Shown in pieces: positions 34,169-43,055 of a DNA stretch of 64,000 nt. The DNA is from Streptomyces sp. CCM_MD2014 (lineage in GTDB: Bacteria > Actinomycetota > Actinomycetes > Streptomycetales > Streptomycetaceae): positions 7,998,001-8,062,000 of the forward strand of contig NZ_CP009754.1 in assembly GCF_000772045.1 (NCBI RefSeq), given 5' to 3'. Position 1 is the first letter of the stretch. The number at the start of each line of letters is the position of its first letter. The notes beneath the pieces were generated by a model that worked only from the letters and a program-made list of their open reading frames with translations, had not been told where the DNA came from and searched no databases. A program made the translations under genes and the position numbers.

Positions 34169-35413
34169 ATGCCCGACTCTTCCTCACGGTCCGCGGCCGG
34201 CCGCATGCCGCTCGCCGTCTACATCCTCGGCCTGTCCGTCTTCGCGCTCGGCACCAGCGAGTTCATGCTCTCCGGGCTGTTGCCGCCCATCGCCGACGAC
34301 ATGGACGTGTCCATCCCGCAAGCCGGGCTGCTGATATCGGCGTTCGCGATCGGCATGGTGGTCGGCGCGCCGCTGCTCGCCGTCGCCACCCTGCGGCTGC
34401 CGCGCAAGACCACACTCGTCGCCCTCATCTCGGTGTTCGGTCTGGGACAGGTCGCGGGGGCGCTCGCCACGAGCTACGAGGTCCTGTTCGTCTCTCGCGT
34501 GGTGAGCGCGCTCGCCTGTGCCGGCTTCTGGGCCGTGGGCGCGGCCGTGGCCATCGCCATGGTGCCGGTGACCGCGCGGGCCCGCGCGATGGCCGTGATG
34601 ATCGGCGGACTGTCCATCGCCAACGTCCTCGGGGTGCCGGCCGGCGCCTTCCTCGGCGAGCACCTGGGCTGGCGGTCCGCGTTCTGGGCCGTGGGCGGCG
34701 CGTCCGCCGTCGCGCTCGTCGGCGTCGTGACCCTGATCCCCCGCATCCCGCTGCCCGAGCGGCGGCCCCGGCTGCGCGGCGAGCTGGCCATCTACCGGGA
34801 CCGCCAGGTCTGGCTGTCCATCGTCGTGACCGCGCTCGCCGCCGGCGGCGTGTTCTGCGCCTTCTCCTACCTCGCGCCGCTGCTCACCGACGTGGCCGGA
34901 CTGGCGGACGGGTGGGTCCCGACCGTGCTGGCGCTGTTCGGCGTGGGTGCGCTGATCGGCACGACGATCGGCGGCCGGGTCGCCGACGCGCACCTGTTCG
35001 GCGTGCTGCTCTCCGGCATCACCGCCTCGACGGTCCTGCTGGCCGCACTCGCGCTCTTCGCCTCCAGCCCCGCCGCCGTGATCGTCCTCTCGCTGCTGCT
35101 GGGCGTCTCCGCGTTCTACACGGCGCCCGCGCTCAACGCGCGCATGTTCAACGTCGCCGGAGCCGCGCCCACCCTCGCCGGCGCGACCACGACCGCCGCG
35201 TTCAACCTGGGCAACACCGGCGGCCCCTGGCTCGGCGGCACGGTGATCGACGCGGACTTCGGCTACGCCGCGACGGCCTGGGCCGGCGGGGCGATGACGC
35301 TGGTCGCGATCGCCTTCGTCGCCGTCTCCCTGCGGCTGCACGGCCGGTCGCGCATCGTGACGGGCGGCCTGGCCGCCGAGCCCGCGGCCTCGGACCGAAC
35401 CCAGCGGGTGTGA
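34169..35413 (+). CDS. MFS drug efflux transporter, Cmx/CmrA chloramphenicol type
   Basis: A 414-residue 12-helix drug:proton antiporter. RMPLAVYILGLSVFALGTSEFMLSGLLP-type sequence at residues about 12-38 is the hallmark of the DHA1 Cmx/CmrA/Cml group, followed by GAPLLAVATLRLPRKTTL (loop 2-3) and GLSIANVLGVPAGAFLGEHLGWRSAFW (motif C region). Members export chloramphenicol and similar drugs; the substrate here is inferred from similarity only. The ATG at 34169 is taken; ATG 34205 is closer to the usual family start. It is divergent from ligA with about 100 bp between. Confidence 0.82.
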   Translation: MPDSSSRSAAGRMPLAVYILGLSVFALGTSEFMLSGLLPPIADDMDVSIPQAGLLISAFAIGMVVGAPLLAVATLRLPRKTTLVALISVFGLGQVAGALATSYEVLFVSRVVSALACAGFWAVGAAVAIAMVPVTARARAMAVMIGGLSIANVLGVPAGAFLGEHLGWRSAFWAVGGASAVALVGVVTLIPRIPLPERRPRLRGELAIYRDRQVWLSIVVTALAAGGVFCAFSYLAPLLTDVAGLADGWVPTVLALFGVGALIGTTIGGRVADAHLFGVLLSGITASTVLLAALALFASSPAAVIVLSLLLGVSAFYTAPALNARMFNVAGAAPTLAGATTTAAFNLGNTGGPWLGGTVIDADFGYAATAWAGGAMTLVAIAFVAVSLRLHGRSRIVTGGLAAEPAASDRTQRV

Positions 35414-35479
35414 CGCCGGCCGGAACCCGGACGCTCACCGGGCGTTCGAACAGGACTGGCATGGGATCACGGGCCGGGG

Positions 35480-35552
35480 CGGGGTCGTAGCACGGAGGCA
35501 GTGCGCCGCGACATCATCTCGGAGGACGCCGGTTCGAATCCGGTCGCCCCGC
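35480..35552 (+). tRNA. tRNA-like sequence, probably degenerate
   Basis: A cloverleaf can be drawn: acceptor pairs between 35480-35485 and 35546-35551 (six pairs including one G.U, then a C-C mismatch), D stem GCAC/GTGC (35490-35493, 35501-35504), anticodon stem CCGCG/CTCGG with one mismatch (35506-35510, 35518-35522), variable loop AGGAC, and an excellent T arm GCCGG-TTCGAAT-CCGGT (35528-35544). The 7-nt anticodon loop reads ACATCAT, with C instead of the universal U at position 33, and three rather than two bases join the acceptor and D stems. It may be a tRNA pseudogene, an attachment-site remnant or an unusual tRNA; no integrase is nearby. Confidence 0.45.
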
Positions 35553-35589
35553 CCCTCCGCCCGACGCACGTCCGGGTCCGGGCGCCTCC

Positions 35590-36576
35590 TCAAAGGGCCG
35601 CGGGCCCGGCGGCGGCCCTGGCACAGCGGTCGGCCAGCGCGGCGAACGCCTCCCTGAGCGCGGGCGGGCCGACTACCTCGACGTCCGAGTCGAAGAGGCA
35701 GAACGCGGCCGCGAGCGAGGGCCACGACCAGGAGCCCAGCGTGAGCCGGCAGCGGTCCGGGCCGAGTTCCTCGACGGTTCCGTCATCGGCGTGCGGGAAG
35801 ACCGCGGAGGCGGGCAGGTGGAGCACGGCCTCGCCCCGGCAGGGCCAGTCCGGGGAGCCGTCGGAGCCGCGGAACCTGGCGGTCAGAAAGGCGGCCACGT
35901 CCTTGCCGGGCAGTTCACGGGGGACGAACCGGGGACCGGTGGGGGCGCGCGGAGTGATCCGGTCGGCGCGGAAGATCCGCCAGTCGTCGCGGTCCAGGTC
36001 CCAGGCCACCAGGTACCAGCGCCCGCCCCGGGCGACGAGATGGTGCGGCTCCACCCGGCGCCGGGGTGGCACGGCCTTGGGCCCGCCGTCCCCCGGGCGG
36101 GCCGGGGCGTGGTCGAAACGCACCACCTCGCGGGCGTGGACGGCGGCACTGAGCGCCATGAGGACACCGGTGTCCGCCTGGGGCGCGGACCGGGCGACGG
36201 AGGTGACGGGGAGGGCGTCGATCCGGTGCCTCAGCCGGGCGGGCATCACCTGACGCAGCGTGGCCAGGGCCCGTGCCGCACCGTCCTCGATGCCGGCGCC
36301 GGTGACTGCCGCCGTGCGCAGCGCGACGGCGAGCGCGACCGCCTGCTCGTCGTCGAAGAGCAGCGGGGGCAGCCGCGTTCCGGCGTCGAGCCGGTAGCCC
36401 CCGTCGGGTCCCTTCACCGCCAGGACGGGATACCCCAGCTCCCGGAGCCGGTCGACGTCGCGGCGCAGCGTGCGCGGGCTGACCTCCAGCCGCTCGGCCA
36501 GCACCGCGCCCGGCCAGTCCCGGCGGGCCTGGAGCAGCGAGAGCAGGGACAGCAGCCGGGCCGAGGTTTTTCGCAT
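35590..36576 (-). CDS. WYL-domain transcriptional regulator (YafY type)
   Basis: A 328-residue regulator: an N-terminal winged helix (LLSLLQARRDWPGAVLAERLEVSPRTLRRDVDRLRELGYPV), a WYL domain (VEPHHLVARGGRWYLVAWDLDRDDWRIFRADRI, about 175-205) and a C-terminal WCX extension. WYL domains bind ligands or single-stranded DNA and often control stress or DNA-damage genes. It is divergent, with 146 bp between, from a VOC gene coupled to an AlkZ-like glycosylase gene, which it probably controls. Confidence 0.9.
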   Translation of the reverse strand: MRKTSARLLSLLSLLQARRDWPGAVLAERLEVSPRTLRRDVDRLRELGYPVLAVKGPDGGYRLDAGTRLPPLLFDDEQAVALAVALRTAAVTGAGIEDGAARALATLRQVMPARLRHRIDALPVTSVARSAPQADTGVLMALSAAVHAREVVRFDHAPARPGDGGPKAVPPRRRVEPHHLVARGGRWYLVAWDLDRDDWRIFRADRITPRAPTGPRFVPRELPGKDVAAFLTARFRGSDGSPDWPCRGEAVLHLPASAVFPHADDGTVEELGPDRCRLTLGSWSWPSLAAAFCLFDSDVEVVGPPALREAFAALADRCARAAAGPAAL

Positions 36577-36722
36577 GCCCCCATGCTCCCGCGCATAGCG
36601 GCCACAACCTGACCGCTACCTCGAGCAGAGTGGGCGCAGCGGGGCCGAACCGGCCCCGCTGCCGGCCCGCTCCCGCGGGCCGTCGCGCAGTTCCGCACGT
36701 TCCGCGAGGCAAGGAGCCCGTC

Positions 36723-37145
36723 ATGACCGCCAAAGCCGTGACCCACCTGAACTTCCGTGGTGACGCCCGCGAGGCACTCACCTTCTACCAGTCCGCGTTC
36801 GGCGGGGACGTGACGCTGGTGACCTACAAGGACGCAGGGAACGTCCAGGAGCCGGCCGAGGCCGACCAGGTGATGTTCGGCCAGGTCTCCACCGCCGACG
36901 GCCTGTGCGTGATGGCCTACGACGTGCCGTCCGCCTTGCCCTGGAACCAGGGGGAGAACGCCTTCTTCGTCTCCGTCCGGGGCGAGACGACGGAGGAGAT
37001 CACCGCGTACTGGGGGAAGTTGTCCGACGGCGCGACCGTACTGCGGCCGCTGGGCGCCGCGCAGTGGGCACCGCTGTACGGCATGCTGCGGGACCGGTTC
37101 GGCGTCACCTGGGTCCTCGACGTGGTGAGCGAGTACACCGCGTGA
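36723..37145 (+). CDS. VOC family protein (PhnB/glyoxalase-like)
   Basis: A 140-residue single-module protein of the DUF899/PhnB-type VOC fold: THLNFRGDAREALTFYQSAFGG at the start, MFGQVSTADGLCVMAYDVP, and FGVTWVLDVVSEY at the end. Some metal ligands of glyoxalases are conserved (His8 and the Glu/Asp near the end), so it may sequester or modify a small electrophile or drug; the substrate is unknown. AAGGAG six bases upstream fixes the ATG. Its stop overlaps the start of the next gene (GTGA). Confidence 0.85.
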   Translation: MTAKAVTHLNFRGDAREALTFYQSAFGGDVTLVTYKDAGNVQEPAEADQVMFGQVSTADGLCVMAYDVPSALPWNQGENAFFVSVRGETTEEITAYWGKLSDGATVLRPLGAAQWAPLYGMLRDRFGVTWVLDVVSEYTA

Positions 37146-38242
37146 GCGTGCTCGACGCCCGGTCGCTGAACCGCGCGGCGCTCGCCCGGCAGTTGCTGCT
37201 CGACCGTTCGGACCTCCCGGTCCCGGACGCCGTCGCGCACCTCGGCGGCCTGCAGGCACAGGAACCGCAGGAACCGTTCGTGGGACTGTGGTCGCGGCTG
37301 CGCGACTTCGCCCCGCAGGCGCTCGACGACGCGCTGACCGGGCGCCGGGTGGTGCGCACCCACCTGATGCGCCGCACCGTCCACCTCGTCACCGCCGAGG
37401 ACGTCCTGGCCTGGCGTTCCCGCCACGACGCCATGCTGCGCGGACGCGTCCTCGGCACCTACCGCCGCGAGCTCGAAGGAGTCGACCTCGACGAACTCGC
37501 GGCGGCGGGCCGAGCGGTCCTGGCCGACGGCGAACCCCGTTCCATGGGCGCGCTCGCCCGGGCCGTGGCGGAGCGGTGGCCCGCGGTGGGGTCGCGGCCG
37601 CTGGGGGAGATGCTGGTCGCCGCGCTGATCCCGACGGTGCAACTGCCGCCGCGCGGGCTCTGGCGGGCCAAGGCCCCCGTCCGCAACGCCCCGGTCGCGG
37701 CCTGGCTGGGCCGCGAGGTCGACCCGCCGGCCCCGCCGGGCACCGATCCGGTCGGGGAGGCACTGGTACGGCGCTACCTCGCCGCCTTCGGACCGGCCGC
37801 CTCGGCGGACCTGCGCGCCTGGTGCGGGCTCGCGGGGCTGCCCGCCGCCGTCGCCGCCGTACGCGGGGAGCTGGTCACCTTCCGCGACGAGCGCGGCAGG
37901 GAGCTCCTCGACCTCCCCGACGCACCGCGACCCGATCCCGGCACCCCCGCTCCGGCGCGGTTCCTGCCGGCGTTCGACAACGCGGTCCTCGGCTATCAGG
38001 ACCGCGGCCGCGTCATCGACGACGCGCACCGCGGTCTGTCGGTCACCGGCGCCCGTTTCGTCCTCGTCGACGGCCGGGTCGGCGCGACCTGGACCGTGGA
38101 GGACGGCACGGTGGCCGTCACCCCGTTGCGCCGGCTCACCCGGCCGGAGCGCACCGAGGTCGCCGAGGAGGGGCGAGCCCTGGCGTCGTTCCTCACCGAA
38201 GGGGAGAGCGACCGGGTCCGGGTCGGGACGGCACCGCCCTGA
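37142..38242 (+). CDS. AlkZ-like (HTH_42) winged-helix DNA glycosylase family protein
   Basis: A 366-residue protein of the HTH_42/AlkZ superfamily. It has the N-terminal LNRAALARQLLLDRS, then the QxQ motif as GLQAQEPQEP (Gln38 and Gln40), the position of the catalytic Gln pair in AlkZ of Streptomyces sahachiroi, and THLMRRTVHLVTAED. AlkZ unhooks azinomycin interstrand crosslinks; relatives (AlkX/AZL) remove other bulky alkyl adducts. Many AZL genes stand outside toxin clusters and act in general alkylation repair. The GTG overlaps the VOC stop by 4 bp, so the two are translationally coupled. Confidence 0.85.
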   Translation: MSVLDARSLNRAALARQLLLDRSDLPVPDAVAHLGGLQAQEPQEPFVGLWSRLRDFAPQALDDALTGRRVVRTHLMRRTVHLVTAEDVLAWRSRHDAMLRGRVLGTYRRELEGVDLDELAAAGRAVLADGEPRSMGALARAVAERWPAVGSRPLGEMLVAALIPTVQLPPRGLWRAKAPVRNAPVAAWLGREVDPPAPPGTDPVGEALVRRYLAAFGPAASADLRAWCGLAGLPAAVAAVRGELVTFRDERGRELLDLPDAPRPDPGTPAPARFLPAFDNAVLGYQDRGRVIDDAHRGLSVTGARFVLVDGRVGATWTVEDGTVAVTPLRRLTRPERTEVAEEGRALASFLTEGESDRVRVGTAPP

Positions 38243-38278
38243 TCCGGGGGCGGCTCGAGACGGCCGGCCCCGGCCGGG

Positions 38279-39355
38279 TCAGGTGCCCGCGACGACGTCG
38301 GCGACCACGCAGCTGACGTTGTCCGGGCCGCCGGCCCCGTTGGCGAGGGCGACCAGTTCCCGCACGGCCCGCTCGGGTTCCGGGGCGCCGGTGAGCACCC
38401 GCTGGATCTCTCCGTCCGGCACCACCGTCGGCAGCCCGTCGGAGCAGAGCAGGTAGCGGTCCCCGTCCCTCGCGTCGTGCAGGCGCAGGTCGGCGGTGGC
38501 GTCGGCGCCCCTGCCCAGGGCCCGCACCAGCATCGACCGCTGGGGATGGGAGGCGGCCTCCTCCGGGGAGATGCGTCCTTCGTCGATCATCGTCTGCACC
38601 ACGGTGTGGTCGTGCGTGATCCGGAACAGCTCGCCGTCGCGCAGCAGGTAGACGCGGCAGTCGCCGATGTGGACGAGGGCCAGTTGCGACCCGGTCCAGA
38701 GCATCGCGGTGAGCGTCGTTCCGGTCCCCTCGGTGGCGGCACCGGTCCGGACGGCGCCGTGCACCGCCTGTTCGGCCTCCTCGACGGCGTCCGCCAGGAC
38801 GTCGAGGAGCCCGCCCGCCGGAATGCCGTCCGCCTCCAGGTACTTGAGTGCCTCGACGGCGGCCGCGCTCGCCGGGGCGCCGCCGTCGCCGAATCCGTCG
38901 GCGACGGCGAGCAGACGGGACCCGGCGTACGCGGTGTCCTGGTTGGCCTCGCGGACCAGGCCCACGTCGGTACCGGCGGCGTAACGGATGCTCAAGGGGC
39001 TCGCGGTGGCTGTCATGGCGGGGTCCTCCCGTTCCAGATGACCGACGAGGAAGGCGACCAGGTCGCGCCGTGCGGCGAAGTCGGCCTCGGCCCGCGCCCA
39101 GAAAGCGCGGATCTCCCGAGCCGCGTCCCCCGCGTCCAGCGAGCACACGTGCCGGATGCGGACCAGGGGCATGCCCAGCCGCCGCAGCCAGGCGACGAGC
39201 CGGGCCCGCTCCACCTGGTCCGGCGCGTAGCGGCGGTAGCCGGTGACCGGGTCGACGTGGGCGGGCGGGAGCAGCCCCAGCTCGTCGTAGAGACGCAGCG
39301 CCTTCGGCGAGAGCCGGGAGGCCTTCGCGAACGCCCCTATGGTCAGCAGTCCCAT
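38279..39355 (-). CDS. MerR HTH-PP2C phosphatase fusion protein
   Basis: A 358-residue fusion. Residues 1-70 are a MerR winged helix (LLTIGAFAKASRLSPKALRLYDELGLLPP, VDPVTGYRRYAPDQV), followed by a dimerising helix and, from about 120, a PP2C Ser/Thr phosphatase with metal-binding VREANQDTAY, VADGFGDGG, HIGDCRVY, CSDGL and GGPDNVS, all intact. ATG 39355 is preferred over GTG 39361 because GGAGGAG then has proper spacing. It could dephosphorylate a Ser/Thr-kinase target while bound to DNA, linking phosphosignalling directly to transcription. The upstream neighbour is a decayed gene. Confidence 0.88.
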   Translation of the reverse strand: MGLLTIGAFAKASRLSPKALRLYDELGLLPPAHVDPVTGYRRYAPDQVERARLVAWLRRLGMPLVRIRHVCSLDAGDAAREIRAFWARAEADFAARRDLVAFLVGHLEREDPAMTATASPLSIRYAAGTDVGLVREANQDTAYAGSRLLAVADGFGDGGAPASAAAVEALKYLEADGIPAGGLLDVLADAVEEAEQAVHGAVRTGAATEGTGTTLTAMLWTGSQLALVHIGDCRVYLLRDGELFRITHDHTVVQTMIDEGRISPEEAASHPQRSMLVRALGRGADATADLRLHDARDGDRYLLCSDGLPTVVPDGEIQRVLTGAPEPERAVRELVALANGAGGPDNVSCVVADVVAGT

Positions 39356-40130
39356 GCCCACTCCTCCTCGTACCGGGCGGGTCGCCCGGTGACACCGATG
39401 CTGTGGCCTGCCCCAAGGTGAAGGTCAACCACCGCCCTGCCGTCAGCCCGTCGGCCGCCGTCCGGCACGAGACGTGTGACGTCGACCGAGCCCTTGCCGG
39501 TTCGCGGCTCGGGAACGGCCGTCCACAGCGCGGCCAGCGCGGCGAAGGCGGCGACGAGGGCGACCGCCCCGGTACGGCCCTTCGCCCAGCGGGCCCGGAA
39601 CCGGACCGGGTCCTCCACCAGGACCTTGGAGATGTGGGCGAGTGCCACCGACACGGCGAGCAGCACGAGCGTCCGAGGCGCACCCTCGAGACCGAGCCGT
39701 TCCTCGCCGAGCAGCAGGTACACCGGCCAGTGCCACAGATACAGGCTGTACGAGACCGTGCCGAGCCGGCTCAGGGGAGCGGCGCCGAGGAAGCGGCCGA
39801 CCGGACTGCGGGGGGCCCGGGCGAGGCAGGCGACGAGGAGGGCGGAGGCGAGGGCGTGGAGGAAGAGCCCGCCGTGGAAGAGGGACGGGGAGTCCTGTCC
39901 GTCGGCCGCGCCCCAGTACGCCCCGATGGCGGCCGCCAGGACCAGGCTGCACCGGCCGGCCGCGCGTCGGCCGGCGCGGGACACAGACGCGTGGCCGGCT
40001 CGGTGGCCGCCAGCGCTCCGAGGAGGAGGGAGAACGCGCGGGTGTCGGTGCCCTCGTAGGCCCGGGTGGTGTCGGCCGGGGCGGTGAGCGCGATCATCAG
40101 GACGAGGGACACCGCGGCTCCGGCCGCCCG
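39343..40130 (-). pseudogene. Acyltransferase 3 (OafA-like) family pseudogene
   Basis: The minus strand encodes the C-terminal half of an acyltransferase 3 membrane protein: GTDTRAFSLLLGALAA in one frame (from about 40130 to 39965) and, after a frameshift near 39960, FLGAAPLSRLGTVSYSLYLWHWPVYLLLGEE and further helices in another frame to the stop at 39343. The first 200 or so residues, including the catalytic His, are missing. The 5' break meets the broken 5' end of a divergent gene at about 40130-40160. The last codons overlap the start of the MerR-PP2C gene. Confidence 0.7.
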
Positions 40131-40141
40131 CGTCCGGCGTC

Positions 40142-40574
40142 CAGCGGCCCGGCACCGAGGCGAGCACCGTGCGCCTGTACTTCGCCGGCCCCTACGGCAC
40201 CCGCCCCGTCACCCGGCCGACGGACGCACCTCTCGGCCCCCGGCAGGCGCTCGGCCTCCTCCTGGACGGTCCCACCCCCGCGGAGCGCGAGAGTGGTCTG
40301 ACGACACACGTGGAGCCCGAGGTGGCCGGACGGCTCAACGCCACCGCGGGCGACGGAGCCGTCGACGTCGTCGTGCCGGTCCAGGTCAGCAGCGGTGAAC
40401 TGGACGTGACCGCGGTCAGCCAGCTGGTCTGCACCGCGGCCCACGCCGACGTCCCGGGCGGCCTTCCCGCCACCGAGGTCGACGTCCGGATCCACGAGAA
40501 CGGGACCGTCTCCACCAGGCCCTGGACTCTGCGCTGCGGCCCGGGGGGGCAACGCCGCGCCCGTCACCGGCTGA
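40142..40574 (+). pseudogene. Truncated, frameshifted GerMN-type lipoprotein gene
   Basis: The plus strand encodes VRLYFAGPYGTRPVTRP, LGPRQALGLLLDGPT, VDVVVPVQVSSGELDVTAVSQLVCTAAHADVPGG and DVRIHENGT, matching the body of Streptomyces lipoproteins with a GerMN/sporulation-like domain. The signal peptide, lipobox and start are missing. Near the end a run of seven G (40543-40549) shifts the frame; with six G it would end CGPGGNAAPVTG and stop at 40574. The gene is thus broken at both ends. The region 40575-40814 shows nothing I can identify. Confidence 0.65.
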
Positions 40575-40814
40575 CCGACGTCGGCTGCCCGTGGCAACGA
40601 AATGCGGAGTACACCCATCTTCGTCGCCTACGCCCGGGGGAGCGGGGCTCGGTGGCCCACTACATCGGACGCAGTACGCCAGTCCAGACCCAGGGTCGGA
40701 TCAATCGCCCCGAACCCCGGGCGAGCATGGACGTGTACCCCGGTCAGCGCCTTCGCCCTCCCCCCATGTGCCGGGACTTCGTCCTGCCCGCAACCCGACG
40801 GATTGGTCCAAAAG

Positions 40815-43034
40815 GTGGCTACGTTTCTCTATCGACTCGGCCGGAGGGCGTTCCGGCGCCGCGGCCTCGTCGCCCTGCTGTGGGTGGCCATACTCGTGGG
40901 CGCCGGCGCGGCCTCGTCCGTCGCGCCCGCCCCGCCCGAAGACTCCTTCTCCATGCCGGGCACCGAGTCGCAGAAAGCGTTCGACCTGCTCGACGAGCAG
41001 TTCCCGGCCGCCGGCGCCGAGGGCGCGACCGCGCGTGTGGTGATCCGCGCTCCCGAGGGCGGAAAGATCTCCGACCCGGCCGGCAAGGAGCGGGTCGAGG
41101 AGCTGGTGACGGCGCTCGGCGCGGGCCCGCAGGTCTCCTCGGTGGACGACCCGTTCAAGGCGAACGCCGTCAGCGAGGACGGCACCACCGCGTACGCCTC
41201 CGTGACCTACGAGGTCAACGCGATGGAGCTGACCGACGAGGCCCGGGACGCCCTCACCGCCGCCACCGACGAGGCCCGTGAGGGCGGGTACACCGTCGAG
41301 ACCGGCGGCGACGCGGTCGTGGCCGAGACGGAGATGGGCGGCACCGCCGAACTCATCGGCATCGGGGTCGCCGCGGTCGTGCTCCTGCTGACCTTCGGCT
41401 CACTGGTCGCGGCGGGCATGCCGCTGCTCTCGGCGATCATCGGTGTCGGCATCGGCATCTCCGCCATCGGGGCGCTGGGCAGCACGCTGGAGCTGTCCGC
41501 CACCACCTCCACCCTCGCCATGATGATCGGCCTCGCGGTCGCCATCGACTACGCCCTGTTCATCGTCTCCCGCTACCGGGCGGAGATAGCCGAGGGCCGG
41601 GCGCCCGAGGAAGCGGCGGGTCGCGCGGTCGGCACCGCGGGCTCCGCGGTCGTCTTCGCCGGACTGACCGTCGTCGTGGCCCTGGCGGGTCTCGCGATCG
41701 TCAACATCCCGATCCTCACCAAGATGGGCCTGGCCGCCGCGGGCACCGTCGGCATCGCCGTGCTGATCGCCCTCACCCTCACCCCGGCACTGCTCGGCTT
41801 CGCCGGCAAGCGGGCGCTGAGCCGCAAGGACCGCAAGGCGTCCGCCGGGGCGCGGGCCGCGGCCGGCAAGCCCAAGCTGGGCACGCGCTGGGCCCGCTTC
41901 GTGCAGCGGCGCCCGGTCACCGTACTGCTGACCGCGGTCCTCGGCCTCGGCGTGATCGCCGTACCGGCCGCGGGCATGCAGCTGGGCCTGCCCGACGAAG
42001 GCAGTTCGGCCCCCGACACCACCCAGCGCAAGGCCTACGACATGCTGTCCGAGTCCTTCGGCGCCGGGTTCAACGGTCCGTTCATGATCGCCGTCGACGC
42101 GCGCGACGCGGACGACCCGAAGGCCGCCGCCGAGACCGTGGGCGAGAGGATCACCGACCTGGGGAAGGCCGCCGCGGTCACCCCGGCCACCTTCAACGAG
42201 GAGGGCGACACCGCGGTCCTCACCGTGGTGCCCAGGACCGGCCCGAGCGACGCCGCCACCGAATCACTGGTGCACGACATCCGCTCGCTGTCCGGCGGGA
42301 TCAAGGCCGACACCGGCGCGACCATGCTGGTCACCGGCGCGACCGCGATGACGATCGACTTCTCCCAGACCCTGGACGACGCGCTCATCCCCTACCTGGC
42401 CCTGGTCGTCGGCCTCGCCTTCCTGCTCCTGATGCTGGTGTTCCGCTCCGTCCTCGTCCCGCTCAAGGCGGCCCTGGGCTTCCTGCTCTCGGTGGCCGCG
42501 GCACTCGGCGCGGTGGTCGCGGTCTTCCAGTGGGGCTGGCTCGCCGACGTGTTCGGCGTGGACCAGCCGGGCCCGATCATGTCGATGATGCCCATCTTCA
42601 TGATCGGCGTGGTCTTCGGCCTGGCCATGGACTACGAGGTCTTCCTGGTCACCCGCATGCGGGAGGCGTACGTCCACGGGCAGTCTGCCGGCGAGTCCGT
42701 CACCACGGGCTTCACCCACGGCGGCCGGGTGGTCGCGGCGGCCGCGATCATCATGATCAGCGTCTTCTCCGGCTTCATCCTGGAGAACGACGCCATGATC
42801 AAGATGATGGGTTTCGGCCTTGCGATCGCGGTCCTCTTCGACGCCTTCGTGGTCCGCATGGCCATCGTCCCGGCCGTGCTCGCCCTGCTCGGCACCAAGG
42901 CGTGGTGGCTGCCCAAGTGGCTGGACCGCATCCTGCCCAACGTCGACGTCGAGGGCGAGAAGCTCCACCGGGAGCTCGGCGACACCACCGTGCCCCCGGA
43001 GCCCACCCGCGAGCCGGAGACGGCCGGAGTCTGA
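40815..43034 (+). CDS. MMPL family RND transporter
   Basis: A 739-residue exporter with two repeats of six helices. After the start VATFLYRLGRRAFRRRGLVALLWVAILV comes a large extracytoplasmic loop, then LGSTLELSATTSTLAMMIGLAVAIDYALFIVSRYR (about 225-260) with the Asp-Tyr proton-relay pair; the second half repeats this as MPIFMIGVVFGLAMDYEVFLVTRMREAYV. MMPL proteins export lipids, siderophores or drugs. GTG 40815 is chosen from family alignment; there is no clear RBS. The frame is open to 40602 but that part lacks similarity. Confidence 0.9.
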   Translation: MATFLYRLGRRAFRRRGLVALLWVAILVGAGAASSVAPAPPEDSFSMPGTESQKAFDLLDEQFPAAGAEGATARVVIRAPEGGKISDPAGKERVEELVTALGAGPQVSSVDDPFKANAVSEDGTTAYASVTYEVNAMELTDEARDALTAATDEAREGGYTVETGGDAVVAETEMGGTAELIGIGVAAVVLLLTFGSLVAAGMPLLSAIIGVGIGISAIGALGSTLELSATTSTLAMMIGLAVAIDYALFIVSRYRAEIAEGRAPEEAAGRAVGTAGSAVVFAGLTVVVALAGLAIVNIPILTKMGLAAAGTVGIAVLIALTLTPALLGFAGKRALSRKDRKASAGARAAAGKPKLGTRWARFVQRRPVTVLLTAVLGLGVIAVPAAGMQLGLPDEGSSAPDTTQRKAYDMLSESFGAGFNGPFMIAVDARDADDPKAAAETVGERITDLGKAAAVTPATFNEEGDTAVLTVVPRTGPSDAATESLVHDIRSLSGGIKADTGATMLVTGATAMTIDFSQTLDDALIPYLALVVGLAFLLLMLVFRSVLVPLKAALGFLLSVAAALGAVVAVFQWGWLADVFGVDQPGPIMSMMPIFMIGVVFGLAMDYEVFLVTRMREAYVHGQSAGESVTTGFTHGGRVVAAAAIIMISVFSGFILENDAMIKMMGFGLAIAVLFDAFVVRMAIVPAVLALLGTKAWWLPKWLDRILPNVDVEGEKLHRELGDTTVPPEPTREPETAGV

Positions 43035-43055
43035 CACGTCCGGCACCTCGCCCGC

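Noticed and set aside
34169..35413. Firm assignment as a chloramphenicol resistance gene
   Set aside because: Family membership is clear, but substrate specificity of these pumps cannot be read from the sequence.
40575..40814. An N-terminal extension of the MMPL protein to 40602
   Set aside because: The extra 71 residues have no helix or similarity; the conserved start VATFLYRLG is at 40815.
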